Positions 1 to 7,646 of a stretch of DNA of 64,000 nucleotides are shown here, piece after piece; within the stretch, counting starts at the first letter, position 1, and each line of letters starts with the position of its first letter. The notes beneath the pieces are model-generated. The model was not told where the DNA came from, searched no databases, and was given only the letters and a program-made list of their open reading frames with translations. The position numbers and the translations under genes are program-made. Origin of the DNA: Treponema sp. (lineage in GTDB: Bacteria; Spirochaetota; Spirochaetia; Treponematales; Treponemataceae); NCBI GenBank assembly GCA_017940005.1, contig JAGAZO010000005.1:1-64000 (forward strand). Reading direction: 5' to 3'.

Positions 1-231
1 CTTGCCGCACACCTTGACGAAGCGCGCGAACGTAGCCGCCTCAATCATCGCGGGGAGCTCGAGGCTCACGCCAAGCCTGCCCTGCGCGCCGCCGCCCTGC
101 ACCAGCGCCTGCACCGCGCCAGCCTGCACCGAGAGCATGCCCACAAGCTCGTGCTCCATGTCGCCCACCCGCAGAAGTATCTCGCTCTCGCTTATGCTGA
201 TGCTCGCGCTCTGCGCCTTGTTAACAATATT
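1..231 (-). pseudogene. Truncated GC-rich coding remnant, runs off left edge
   Basis: An open minus-strand frame runs from the left edge to an in-frame TAA at 232-234. It encodes peptides such as ISISESEILLRVGDMEHELV and LGVSLELPAMIEAATFARF. No ATG lies near its upstream end: the first GTG is at 168 and the first ATG at 159, and no ribosome binding site is visible. The stretch is far richer in GC than the AT-rich DNA beyond about 222, and codon third positions are mostly G or C. I read it as a gene whose 5' part was lost at a recombination boundary. I do not recognise the family. Confidence 0.45.
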
Positions 232-258
232 TTAATTTCGTGTACACCAGAAATGCAA

Positions 259-296
259 ACTTGATTATTAATCAAGCTTGATTATCTTGATAATAC
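259..296. repeat. Palindrome and repeated CTTGAT motifs
   Basis: A perfect palindrome with one central base, CTTGATTATTAATCAAG, is followed at once by further CTTGATTA and CTTGATA units. The same hexamer recurs near 352 and 421, just upstream of the ribbon-helix-helix gene at 459. Clustered short operator-like repeats in front of such a gene suggest autoregulation, but this is inference. Confidence 0.4.
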
Positions 297-458
297 ATCA
301 TTTTCATTTTTTTCAAGCGGAAAAAGAAAAAATGATGGTTGACATGCAATTTACTTGATGAGATGCAATTTGTAAAAAATATTAATTATTTGTTATTATA
401 ATGGTTACAGCTGTCATTTTGCTTGATTTATTCTTTTTGTTGCTATATAGTTTTAATC

Positions 459-647
459 ATGAAAGCAACAAAGAATACTGCTGCAAAATCGGCAGAGAAA
501 ACGTCACGCAAAGCAAAAAATCCTGCAGAAGCGTCAAAGTCACACTCTATTTCATGCGATGATGTAAAATGGGAAAAAATTAAAAAACTTGCTGAAAAAT
601 CTGGCATGAATGTCTCTAAATACATCATTGCGCAAGTCTTGAAATAG
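459..647 (+). CDS. Small ribbon-helix-helix DNA-binding protein
   Basis: This encodes 62 residues. The N-terminal half is a Lys/Ala/Ser-rich tail (about residues 1-28). The C-terminal half has the strand-helix-helix pattern of ribbon-helix-helix proteins: SHSISCDDVKWEKIKKLAEK, then SGMNVSKYIIAQVLK. Such proteins are plasmid copy or partition repressors, mobilisation accessory factors or antitoxins. I chose the ATG at 459 because the upstream TTG at 423 would add a hydrophobic stretch with no binding site. No partner toxin follows; a terminator lies right behind it. Repeated CTTGAT motifs upstream could be its own operators. The exact role is unknown. Confidence 0.65.
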   Translation: MKATKNTAAKSAEKTSRKAKNPAEASKSHSISCDDVKWEKIKKLAEKSGMNVSKYIIAQVLK

Positions 648-663
648 CATATGATTTTTTTCT

Positions 664-694
664 GCCCGCAAAGAATGCTTTTGCGGGCTTTTTT
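664..694 (+). terminator. Rho-independent terminator after the RHH gene
   Basis: A nine-base-pair stem (GCCCGCAAA / TTTGCGGGC) with a six-base loop is followed by six T residues. It starts 16 bases after the stop codon of the small DNA-binding protein. Confidence 0.85.
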
Positions 695-1157
695 ATGGCT
701 TATGAGTTTGTACAGGTGCTTGTAGACGCGCAATCACCATATCTTGCCACAAGCGATAAGGTATGTCGTTCCCTGATTTTGAACAGAGAACGATTTTTCA
801 AAATCGGAGCTGTTCAAAACCGCGCGGTCGTAATACAATGAGAACGCGCAATCAATGCGCGAGTTTTCGCGATAAAACTCGAAGGTAAAACCGCCGCGCT
901 ATGTTAGTGATGATTTTAAACATTCCCTTAAGATAATCGGATTTTATACCCGTTTTAAAACGCAAGCGACGAGATATACGCTCGTTGCGTGAGCAACTAG
1001 TAAAATAATTTCTTTACAGTTCGTGTCACGAAGTGATACATTTACTCCTCCTCACGAATAAACTATCTACTACGCGTTCGTTGGACATGCATATTTTTTA
1101 TAGTCAGCTCTGTATTTATTTTGACTCAAGATTTGACACATTTAATAATTTTATTTT
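695..1157. other. Non-coding stretch with degenerate palindromic repeats
   Basis: No convincing gene is present. There is a perfect eight-base-pair hairpin at 860-881 (CGAGTTTT / AAAACTCG), an imperfect one near 968-985 and the palindrome TTCGTGTCACGAA near 1019-1033. The part from about 950 to 1060 resembles the non-coding DNA at 29860-29930; both contain ATAATTTC-TT-CAGT followed by CACGAAGTGAT. A 48-codon open frame at 695-841 lacks a ribosome binding site and is probably fortuitous. Confidence 0.5.
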
Positions 1158-1231
1158 TGGGCCAGCCAGGACTTGAACCTGGGACCAATGGATTATGAGT
1201 CCACTGCTCTAACCAACTGAGCTACTGGCCC
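1158..1231 (-). tRNA. tRNA with CAU anticodon (Met or Ile2)
   Basis: The reverse complement folds as a full cloverleaf. The seven-base-pair acceptor stem is GGGCCAG with CTGGCCC, the D-arm is AGCTCAGTTGGTTAGAGC, the anticodon stem and loop is TGGACTCATAATCCA, and the T-arm contains GGTTCAAGTCC. The discriminator base is A and the CCA end is not encoded. The anticodon CAU fits elongator tRNA-Met or a lysidine-modified tRNA-Ile2. The variable region (TTGGTC) looks more like Ile2 of other bacteria, but I cannot settle this by eye. Confidence 0.93.
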
Positions 1232-1294
1232 GAATAATTTGAAAAGTAGTATATCATAGAAAGCATTTATTAGTCAATATGGCGTATCGGGTGT

Positions 1295-1447
1295 ACACGG
1301 AAATCAGTTTTTGTCCACGAAAATCAATTTTTTAGAAAAAAAGGTTGTTGTGTCCGTCGAAACCACCGTTTTAGGATGTTTTTGCCCGAATAATGGTCAT
1401 TGCGACAAGCTCAATGACCGAAAAATCTCAAAAACTGATTTCCGTGT
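1295..1447. repeat. MITE-like element with 19-bp inverted repeats
   Basis: Perfect 19-base inverted repeats (ACACGGAAATCAGTTTTTG) lie at 1295-1313 and 1429-1447. Between them is a second hairpin at 1395-1419 with arms GGTCATTG and CAATGACC. Short direct copies of CGGGTGTA flank the unit on both sides. It sits between the tRNA and the helicase gene. It has no coding capacity, and its size and ends fit a miniature inverted-repeat element, though no target-site duplication is certain. Confidence 0.5.
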
Positions 1448-1510
1448 CGGGTGTATAGTGGAATTTTATGTTTTCCACCCCACCTGTTTTCCACACACAA
1501 TGACAAATTT

Positions 1511-1520
1511 GTGGTACAAT
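1511..1520 (+). promoter_or_regulatory. Possible extended -10 promoter of the helicase gene
   Basis: TGGTACAAT matches an extended -10 element (TG-N followed by TACAAT). It lies about 30 bases upstream of the helicase ATG at 1551. No clear -35 hexamer is seen. Confidence 0.35.
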
Positions 1521-1550
1521 TATTAACTTCAATCAGACAGGAATCTTGAA

Positions 1551-4500
1551 ATGTTAGGAAATACCCTCATAGACAACTCGCAAAATCTGAAACTTGTTGA
1601 CATAGTGAATGAAATCATCAATATCCCAGAGATAAAAAAAATTTGCATCGCGACGGGGTACTGGGATTTAAAAGGTACTGCCCTTGTAACCGATTCTTTA
1701 AGAAAGTTTTTGGAGCGAGATGGGGCAAAACTCCGCCTGTTAATTGGAAAAGACCCGAATGTGTATCAAAAAGATTTAACGGCAGATTCTTACAAAACGG
1801 CAAAAAAATATCCGCAGGACTACATAAAAATTGACTTGCAGAATGTGGAGATGAACAACCAGTCATATCAGGTAGCCGCGCGGTTGTTGATGGATTTTTG
1901 CAACGAAGAGAAAAAGATTGAAATCCGCACCTTTGCATTGAACGAAAATGATGAGCGGCAGTTTTTCCACTCAAAGTGCTACATTTTTATGGGTCTGAAT
2001 GGAAAGACTTTCGGAATCGTAGGAAGCAGTAATTTTACGCAAAAAGGACTTGAAGGAAACTCGGAGCTGAACTTTCTCGATGTTGATTCCTCGCATATAA
2101 CGGCTGAACCTAATCAGTACAGTCCATTTAAAGGGCATTATTATTGGTTCAATGAAAAATGGGAGCTGGCTCAGGACTGGACAAAAGAATTTATTGTTGA
2201 ACTTAGGAACTCTCCTGTTGGGAAAATGGCTGAGCTAAAAAATCCTGTTCCGCCTGACGATTCGCACAATTACGCCGTTCTTTCCCCCTACGAAACCTAT
2301 CTCAAATTTCTGCAAGACCAGTTTGCGGAAGTGATTGATTCTGACGGCATTGTAAAAGAAGACGATTATCTACCAAAACCGAAAAGCCACAATTTTAAGA
2401 AGCTCACTTACCAGCTTGAAGCGGTCAATCAGGGCATTGCGATTATGAAGCGGCACGGCGGTTTTATTCTTGCGGATGTCGTTGGTCTTGGAAAGACTTA
2501 CACCGCGCTTATGGTCGTAAAACGCCATCTTTTGGAAACGGGATTCTCGCATCCTGTTCTTATCATTACGCCACCCGCAATCAAGCAAAATTGGATAGAT
2601 TCAATCGGTTTTTTTGATGAAGACGAGATTGAAAGCCGAAAATTGAAGTCACATATCACGCTCACCACAATCGGCTGTCTTGATACGGATTCGGAAAATG
2701 CGAATACTTCAGAAGCCGTCGCGGTTGATGATTTTGACAGCGCATTTGTTGATGATAACTACGGAATGATTGTCGTAGACGAAAGCCACCGATTCCGAAA
2801 TGACGGAACGCAGATGTATCAAAAACTCGATGATTTAATCGGGAATATCACTGCCCGTTTGGGAACACAGCCGTATATCGCTTTGCTTTCCGCAACCCCG
2901 CAGAACAACGCACCCTATGACTTACGAAATCAAATTTTTTTGTTCCAGCGAAATCACCGAAAGTCAGATTCAATTCAAAATCTGGGGGAACATGGAAGCA
3001 ATCTGCTTGAATATTTTGGCGAAAAGCAGAAAAACTATAAAAATTACATCAAACGCGACAAACCGAATCCGCAGAACCCAAAAGAGCGAATCCCAAAATC
3101 AAAAACTGAAATGGAAGAAGACCGCCGCCGCCTTCGGGAAGACAGCGAGGACATCAGAAAGCGGATTATCGAGCAATTGGTCATCCGTCGCACAAGAACC
3201 GACATTGCAAATTTCTACAAAAAAGATATGGAAACGCAGAATCTGCACTTTCCCAAAATTATGCCGCCACAGCCGCTTCTGTATGAGATGGGAGAGGAGC
3301 AAGGTCGGCTTTTTATCGACACAATCGACATAATCGCTTCCGAAGTGAGTGCCGTTGATGTGGACGAGGACGGAAACGGATTTTTGCCGTTGCAAAAAGA
3401 GCCTGGCATTGACGCACTCGGCTATTACCGATACCGTGCGATCGAATTCTTAAAATCGGAGAAACACAAATCGCTTTACGAGGCGAACAACCTCAAAGTA
3501 AGCGGAACTTCTGAACGGCTCGCCCAGCTTACCGAAATGAACCTTGTAAAGCGGCTTGAAAGCAGCATCGCCGCATTCAGGGAATCATTGCACAATCTCG
3601 AATCCTACACGCAGAACATGATTGATATGTTCAACGCGGACAGGATTTTTATCTGCCCCGACTTGGACATCAACAAAGAATTGAGTGTGGAGAGTCGAAA
3701 TAAAAACGGCGGATTTGAAAAGACGCTGGCTGTGATTGCCCAAAAAGCGGAAACGGCGAACAAAAAGCGGCAGACCGCCCACAACGCGGAATTCAAAAAA
3801 TCAGATTTTACGGACGATTACATCACAAAACTGGAAAATGATTTGCGCCTTATAAAAGAATTGTGCGCCAAGTGGGACAGGCAGACCGAAGACAAAAAAA
3901 TGCAGAACTTCATTTGGACTGCGGCAAGCACGATTTTTGATAAAAAACGCAATCCAGAGCAGCGGCTCGTCATTTTTACGGAATGTCTTGCGACTCAAAA
4001 AGAACTGTACAAAGTTCTCTCTTCATCGCCAATCAGCAGCTACGGAATTCTTTCAGTGGATGCCTCAAATCGTGACGACCTCAAAGAAACAATCGCAGCA
4101 AATTTTGACGCGAACTACAAGGGCGACATTGCGGAAAGCGGGCGCAATAAATATAAAATCCTCATTACGACCGATGTTTTGGCGGAGGGCGTAAACCTGC
4201 ACCGCGCAAATTCCATCTTGAATTACGACTCTCCGTGGAATGCCACAAAACTCATGCAGCGGCTGGGGCGAATCAACCGAATTGGAACAAAGGCAGACAA
4301 AATCTGGAACTACAATTTTTACCCATCCACGCTCGGCGACAACCAGATAAATCTAAAAAACAGAACCTATGTAAAGTTGCAGAGTTTCCACGAACTTTTT
4401 GGCGAGGACAGTCAGATTTTCTCCGTTTTTGAGGAAGTGAAGCATTTTGACAAGGTTGAGTATGAAGTGGCAGACGATTCGCAGACACCGATAATGCCGT

Positions 4501-4817
4501 TCATTGCGGAACTGCGGGAGTTTAAAGAACAGAATCCAGCGGAGTATGAAAGACTTTTGAACATTCAGAAAAAAGTAATTTCTTTCGCGCAAAACGAACA
4601 AGGTCTTTCTTTTGCTTCTCTGCACGAAAAAAATAAGAATCAAAAACTGTTACGCACTTTCCTTTACATCGCAAATGTAGAAGGAAACACAAGAAGTGTG
4701 AGCCAACTGGAATTTTTTGAGGAGCTGAAGTCTCTTTGTCATGCTGAGGAAGCGAATGCGACCGAAGCATCCAGATGTTTCGCGTTCGCTCAACATGACA
4801 GGAGAAAGTCATTCTGA
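1551..4817 (+). CDS. PLD-nuclease/SNF2-type helicase of a restriction system
   Basis: This 1088-residue protein joins an N-terminal phospholipase-D-like nuclease domain (HSKCYIFMG near residue 139, then GSSNFTQKG) to a superfamily-2 helicase. Walker A is VVGLGKTYTAL near 310-320, the DExH box is VVDESHRFRN near 407, and helicase motifs V-VI are ITTDVLAEGVNLH and QRLGRINRIG near 870-915. Proteins of this build usually accompany Eco57I-like adenine methyltransferases in restriction or defence loci. Here the last 27 or so residues (from LCHAEEANATEASR) are translated from a palindromic repeat inserted in the gene, so the natural C-terminus is lost. The next ORF overlaps in another frame and holds only the specificity end of such a partner. 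The enzyme may still unwind DNA, but the system looks broken. Confidence 0.85.
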   Translation: MLGNTLIDNSQNLKLVDIVNEIINIPEIKKICIATGYWDLKGTALVTDSLRKFLERDGAKLRLLIGKDPNVYQKDLTADSYKTAKKYPQDYIKIDLQNVEMNNQSYQVAARLLMDFCNEEKKIEIRTFALNENDERQFFHSKCYIFMGLNGKTFGIVGSSNFTQKGLEGNSELNFLDVDSSHITAEPNQYSPFKGHYYWFNEKWELAQDWTKEFIVELRNSPVGKMAELKNPVPPDDSHNYAVLSPYETYLKFLQDQFAEVIDSDGIVKEDDYLPKPKSHNFKKLTYQLEAVNQGIAIMKRHGGFILADVVGLGKTYTALMVVKRHLLETGFSHPVLIITPPAIKQNWIDSIGFFDEDEIESRKLKSHITLTTIGCLDTDSENANTSEAVAVDDFDSAFVDDNYGMIVVDESHRFRNDGTQMYQKLDDLIGNITARLGTQPYIALLSATPQNNAPYDLRNQIFLFQRNHRKSDSIQNLGEHGSNLLEYFGEKQKNYKNYIKRDKPNPQNPKERIPKSKTEMEEDRRRLREDSEDIRKRIIEQLVIRRTRTDIANFYKKDMETQNLHFPKIMPPQPLLYEMGEEQGRLFIDTIDIIASEVSAVDVDEDGNGFLPLQKEPGIDALGYYRYRAIEFLKSEKHKSLYEANNLKVSGTSERLAQLTEMNLVKRLESSIAAFRESLHNLESYTQNMIDMFNADRIFICPDLDINKELSVESRNKNGGFEKTLAVIAQKAETANKKRQTAHNAEFKKSDFTDDYITKLENDLRLIKELCAKWDRQTEDKKMQNFIWTAASTIFDKKRNPEQRLVIFTECLATQKELYKVLSSSPISSYGILSVDASNRDDLKETIAANFDANYKGDIAESGRNKYKILITTDVLAEGVNLHRANSILNYDSPWNATKLMQRLGRINRIGTKADKIWNYNFYPSTLGDNQINLKNRTYVKLQSFHELFGEDSQIFSVFEEVKHFDKVEYEVADDSQTPIMPFIAELREFKEQNPAEYERLLNIQKKVISFAQNEQGLSFASLHEKNKNQKLLRTFLYIANVEGNTRSVSQLEFFEELKSLCHAEEANATEASRCFAFAQHDRRKSF

Positions 4818-4838
4818 ACGAAGCGAAGAATCTAAATC
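4737..4838. repeat. Palindromic coding repeat, two adjacent units
   Basis: The first unit (4737-4801) begins TGTCATG and ends CATGACA, with inverted GCGAATGCG-like and CGCGTTCGC-like internal arms. The second, shorter unit (about 4808-4838) reads AGTCATTCTGAACGAAGCG then AAGAATCT. A third related copy is at 5620-5656. The units lie exactly at the junction between the helicase and the TaqI-like C-terminal fragment. Confidence 0.7.
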
Positions 4839-5751
4839 CACGTGGATTAGCCACATCAATGAGAATCTTGAAATCCGCCGCGCGTTCTTGCAGCCGCACG
4901 CCGACCTTGTGCAGGACGAAAAGACGCTCGTGTGGAATGTGACGCAAGAAAAACGCGAGACGAACCGCCACGCCGATATGCATGTATTGGGCGATTATTG
5001 CTATGTGAGCTATGGATTGCGCCCGAATTCTGATGAAAAGACGGCAAAAGGTGAATTCAAAAAAGAGGATTTAATCAGCGAAACACAAGACTCTGTTCCG
5101 CGAAGAAAATACATTGAAGCAAAGGACATTGAGAAATACAAAATCAACAGAATTCGCTATCTTGAATACGGAACTGAAAGAAGTCCCGCAAAGTTAGTTC
5201 GCCCAACTTTTGACGAATGGTTTAATCCTTCAAAATTATTTTTCAACAGGCTTGGCGATTTAGTTGGAACGATGGATACCGAAAATCATTTCCTTCACAA
5301 TGATTCCATTATTGGTGCGGCACTTTGGAAAGACCTTCAGGGGGGCGAAAACAAAAGCATCGCATCAAGCATCAAAAAGTTCAGCACGATGACACGAGCC
5401 GAGATGGAAAAACTTTCCCAGACCGTTGATTTGCGCTACCTGCTCGGCATTATGAACTCGCGCTATGCGTCCGTCCTGCTCACTGCTCTGCGCGGCGGCG
5501 ACTACCACATTTACCTCGAACACATCCGCAACATCCCCATCCCGCCCGCCACAAAAACACAACAAAAGCCCATCATCGCGCTGGTGGATGAGATTCTTCG
5601 CCTAAAGGCTCAGAATGACACGGGCAGTCATTCTGAGGAAGCGAAAGCGACCGAAGAATCTACAACTGCACTGGAGCGGGAGATAGATATGCTGGTGTAC
5701 AAGCTGTACGGACTGAGCGAGGAAGAAATCAAAGTCGTGGAGGGGGAGTAG
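4741..5751 (+). CDS. Truncated Eco57I/TaqI-like C-terminal specificity domain
   Basis: The first 30 or so residues come from repeat DNA (SHSERSEES). The remaining 300 are the target-recognition and C-terminal part of an Eco57I/TaqI-type methyltransferase-endonuclease: HADMHVLGDYCYVSYGLRPN, RRKYIEAKDIEKYKINRIRY, a central NRLGDLVGTMDTE, then LRYLLGIMNSRYASVLL and YHIYLEHIRNIPIP. No methyltransferase motif (NPPY, FxGxG) is present, so the N-terminal two thirds of the enzyme are missing. It overlaps the helicase by 77 bases in a different frame. I read it as the surviving 3' end of the modification gene, fused by deletion to the helicase. A second repeat copy near the C-terminus encodes SHSEEAKATEES without breaking the frame. 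Confidence 0.7.
   Translation: MLRKRMRPKHPDVSRSLNMTGESHSERSEESKSTWISHINENLEIRRAFLQPHADLVQDEKTLVWNVTQEKRETNRHADMHVLGDYCYVSYGLRPNSDEKTAKGEFKKEDLISETQDSVPRRKYIEAKDIEKYKINRIRYLEYGTERSPAKLVRPTFDEWFNPSKLFFNRLGDLVGTMDTENHFLHNDSIIGAALWKDLQGGENKSIASSIKKFSTMTRAEMEKLSQTVDLRYLLGIMNSRYASVLLTALRGGDYHIYLEHIRNIPIPPATKTQQKPIIALVDEILRLKAQNDTGSHSEEAKATEESTTALEREIDMLVYKLYGLSEEEIKVVEGE
5620..5656. repeat. In-frame copy of the coding repeat
   Basis: This copy (CAGTCATTCTGAGGAAGCG, then AAAGCGACCGAAGAATCT) matches the repeat at 4737-4838. It is translated as SHSEEAKATEES inside a loop of the TaqI-like protein. Confidence 0.65.
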
Positions 5752-5772
5752 GTGAAATTTTCTGCAAAATGT

Positions 5773-5780
5773 GATATACT
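5773..5780 (+). promoter_or_regulatory. Possible extended -10 promoter
   Basis: ATGTGATATACT contains TGA followed by TATACT, an extended -10 pattern. It lies 22 bases before the start codon at 5802. A nearly identical ATGTGATATAAT lies upstream of the CBS-domain gene at 58821-58830. Confidence 0.35.
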
Positions 5781-5801
5781 TTTGAGAACGGAGGATACAG
5801 T

Positions 5802-5939
5802 ATGAGCGACTTGGCATATACGGCATTCGCAACGACGGTGCAGGCCGGTATCGAGGAGCTGGATTATGAGCAGCAGGTTGGAATACTGCAAATTGTGATA
5901 AGCGCAATGAGCAGAAGAAAAGAGAGCAAAGAAATATGA
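5802..5939 (+). CDS. Small antitoxin-like protein
   Basis: This encodes 45 residues with a good ribosome binding site (GGAGG at 5790-5794) before the ATG. The middle, TTVQAGIEELDYEQQVGILQ, resembles the short helical antitoxins that precede RelE- or PIN-type toxins, followed by a basic tail. It ends 19 bases before the next gene, which has no good ribosome binding site of its own. The two are therefore probably co-transcribed and perhaps translationally coupled. The antitoxin role is inferred from size, position and pattern only; a leader peptide or an orphan antitoxin left by lost neighbours is also possible. Confidence 0.5.
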   Translation: MSDLAYTAFATTVQAGIEELDYEQQVGILQIVISAMSRRKESKEI

Positions 5940-5958
5940 CACTTCTGTTTAGATTCCC

Positions 5959-7644
5959 TTGTATGAATTCTCTGTTAAAAAAACAGGGGAATGTTTTTAT
6001 CCAGAATTTACAGAAGATATTTGTTCTTTAAAGAGTGCTTTTATCCATAAATCCGATTTTGACAAGGCAACTGTCTTAAATTGGAGCAACTTAGGAAATC
6101 ATCATGAATCAAGTTCATTTGTTGAAAGCGAGAAATATATTTCTTGCGACACACTTTTTAAAGACTATTATGATATTGATGGAATTTTCCCTGTTTTAGT
6201 GCAGCAACTTGGGCATGGTTTACCCGAAATTTGGAGTTTGCATCAAGATATTGTCATCGCGCTAAGACTATATCGTGAAGGTGATATTTGGATTTGCCCC
6301 GATGAAGATTATACAGAGGTCGCACATTTATTGCGCGATGAAAAAGGAGTCCCAAGAAAAATAGAAATTAAAAATGAATTTTTGAAGGATTACCTCTGTG
6401 CGCTAAATATGGGGTTGGTGCTTACTTGGTATCAAGACCATGAAAAATATGCTTCTTCAAAACCAAATTTTGGATGGGCTAATGAGCATGAAACGATTCC
6501 GCTTAAAAATGGGCATTGGGAAGGGAGAATATTTGAGACAACTACTACAGGAAATCAACTAGGTAACGGAGCTTTTGTGATGCATGTAAGCAGAAATGAT
6601 ATTGATAAAGATGATGATGTTCCTGTGATGGAGCCTCCCAATGATGATAATATCTCAGGGGAAAGCAAAGTTGTTTCCTTAAAAACGGGAGAAACAGTTT
6701 TTAGAGTAAGCGGTGAAATTTGGAATAGTGAATTGATTTTGCCAGGAACATTTAGTACTCGGGTGAGAGGTGACGAGCCACAGAATTATCCTTTTTTTAA
6801 AATTGATGCAAGTGGAACTATAAAAACTGCAAAACAATTAGAAGATGATGGAAGATGGTTGTGGTTTACGCCAGAAGTGACAAATGCGTTGTTAGAAAGG
6901 AAAGACGGATGCTTAAAATGGTACACTCGTGAAACTGGGCGAGTGAGTTGCAGTTATGGATATTTTATTCATTTTGGAATAAATGAAAAAGGATTGATAA
7001 CTGTATATGCGGAGGATATAGCATCATTACCCCTTTGGCAACAAATTATTTGGGCAGGGTATAATGTTGCGCCCGACGGCGGTGTTTCAAAAGAATTGCT
7101 GATGTCTCAGGTAGATGCCGAACCTGCATCTACACAGGCTGCGGAAGAATTTTTACCGATTGAATACAACAGATTGAATGAATTATTTCAAAACTCATTT
7201 GATACTTATCTATTTCGGAAACAAAAAGAAATTGACAGTTTGTTACCGAAAGTTCATCGTTTTAGAAGTCTGTCAGAAGATGGGTTTTACAATCTCGCGA
7301 AAGATTTAGCAAGATTGACAGTAGATGCCATTTGTGCAAAAGAGATTCAGAAATTATTGACTATTCCAGCTGGCGAAAAATGGGGTTCCTTAAAAACATT
7401 GCAGAACTTTTTGATTCAAAAATTCAGCGTGGAAGAATCTAAAGCCAAGCAGATTATGGCATCGTTATTTGGTATTTATGATATGCGGCAAGTTGATGCT
7501 CATTTAGGTGATGCTTTAAAAGACGACCCGTATGTAAGTCTTGGTGTTCTAAGAGAACTTGCTCCTTTATTTCGAGGTCAAAAAATGCTGGAGCGGTTTG
7601 TTACGACATTGTGTGTAATACAGAAAGTAATAAAGGGGGAATAA
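5959..7644 (+). CDS. Unknown large protein with C-terminal HEPN-like motif
   Basis: This 561-residue protein opens with a TTG. An in-frame TAG lies six bases upstream, there is no ATG for over 100 codons and no clear binding site, so the N-terminus may be short or coupled to the small ORF before it. The first 200 residues include a block with DIVIALRLYREGDIWICPDE and FLKDYLCALNMGL. The C-terminal third is helical and contains LFGIYDMRQVDAHLGDAL. R510-x4-H515 fits the HEPN ribonuclease signature (R-x4-6-H). I do not recognise the whole family. The neighbours (a membrane protein and an HD/Hsp90-like ATPase) suggest a defence or toxin module, which is inference. Confidence 0.6.
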   Translation: MYEFSVKKTGECFYPEFTEDICSLKSAFIHKSDFDKATVLNWSNLGNHHESSSFVESEKYISCDTLFKDYYDIDGIFPVLVQQLGHGLPEIWSLHQDIVIALRLYREGDIWICPDEDYTEVAHLLRDEKGVPRKIEIKNEFLKDYLCALNMGLVLTWYQDHEKYASSKPNFGWANEHETIPLKNGHWEGRIFETTTTGNQLGNGAFVMHVSRNDIDKDDDVPVMEPPNDDNISGESKVVSLKTGETVFRVSGEIWNSELILPGTFSTRVRGDEPQNYPFFKIDASGTIKTAKQLEDDGRWLWFTPEVTNALLERKDGCLKWYTRETGRVSCSYGYFIHFGINEKGLITVYAEDIASLPLWQQIIWAGYNVAPDGGVSKELLMSQVDAEPASTQAAEEFLPIEYNRLNELFQNSFDTYLFRKQKEIDSLLPKVHRFRSLSEDGFYNLAKDLARLTVDAICAKEIQKLLTIPAGEKWGSLKTLQNFLIQKFSVEESKAKQIMASLFGIYDMRQVDAHLGDALKDDPYVSLGVLRELAPLFRGQKMLERFVTTLCVIQKVIKGE

Positions 7645-7646
7645 CA

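Noticed and set aside
259-296. CRISPR-like array of CTTGAT repeats
   Set aside because: Units are far too short and have no regular spacers; no cas gene is present. No CRISPR array was seen anywhere in the window.
695-841. 48-codon open frame right after the RHH terminator
   Set aside because: Starts in the U-tract of the terminator, has no ribosome binding site and no recognisable pattern.
1311-1526. 71-codon frame across the inverted-repeat element
   Set aside because: It is made almost entirely of repeat DNA and lacks a start signal.
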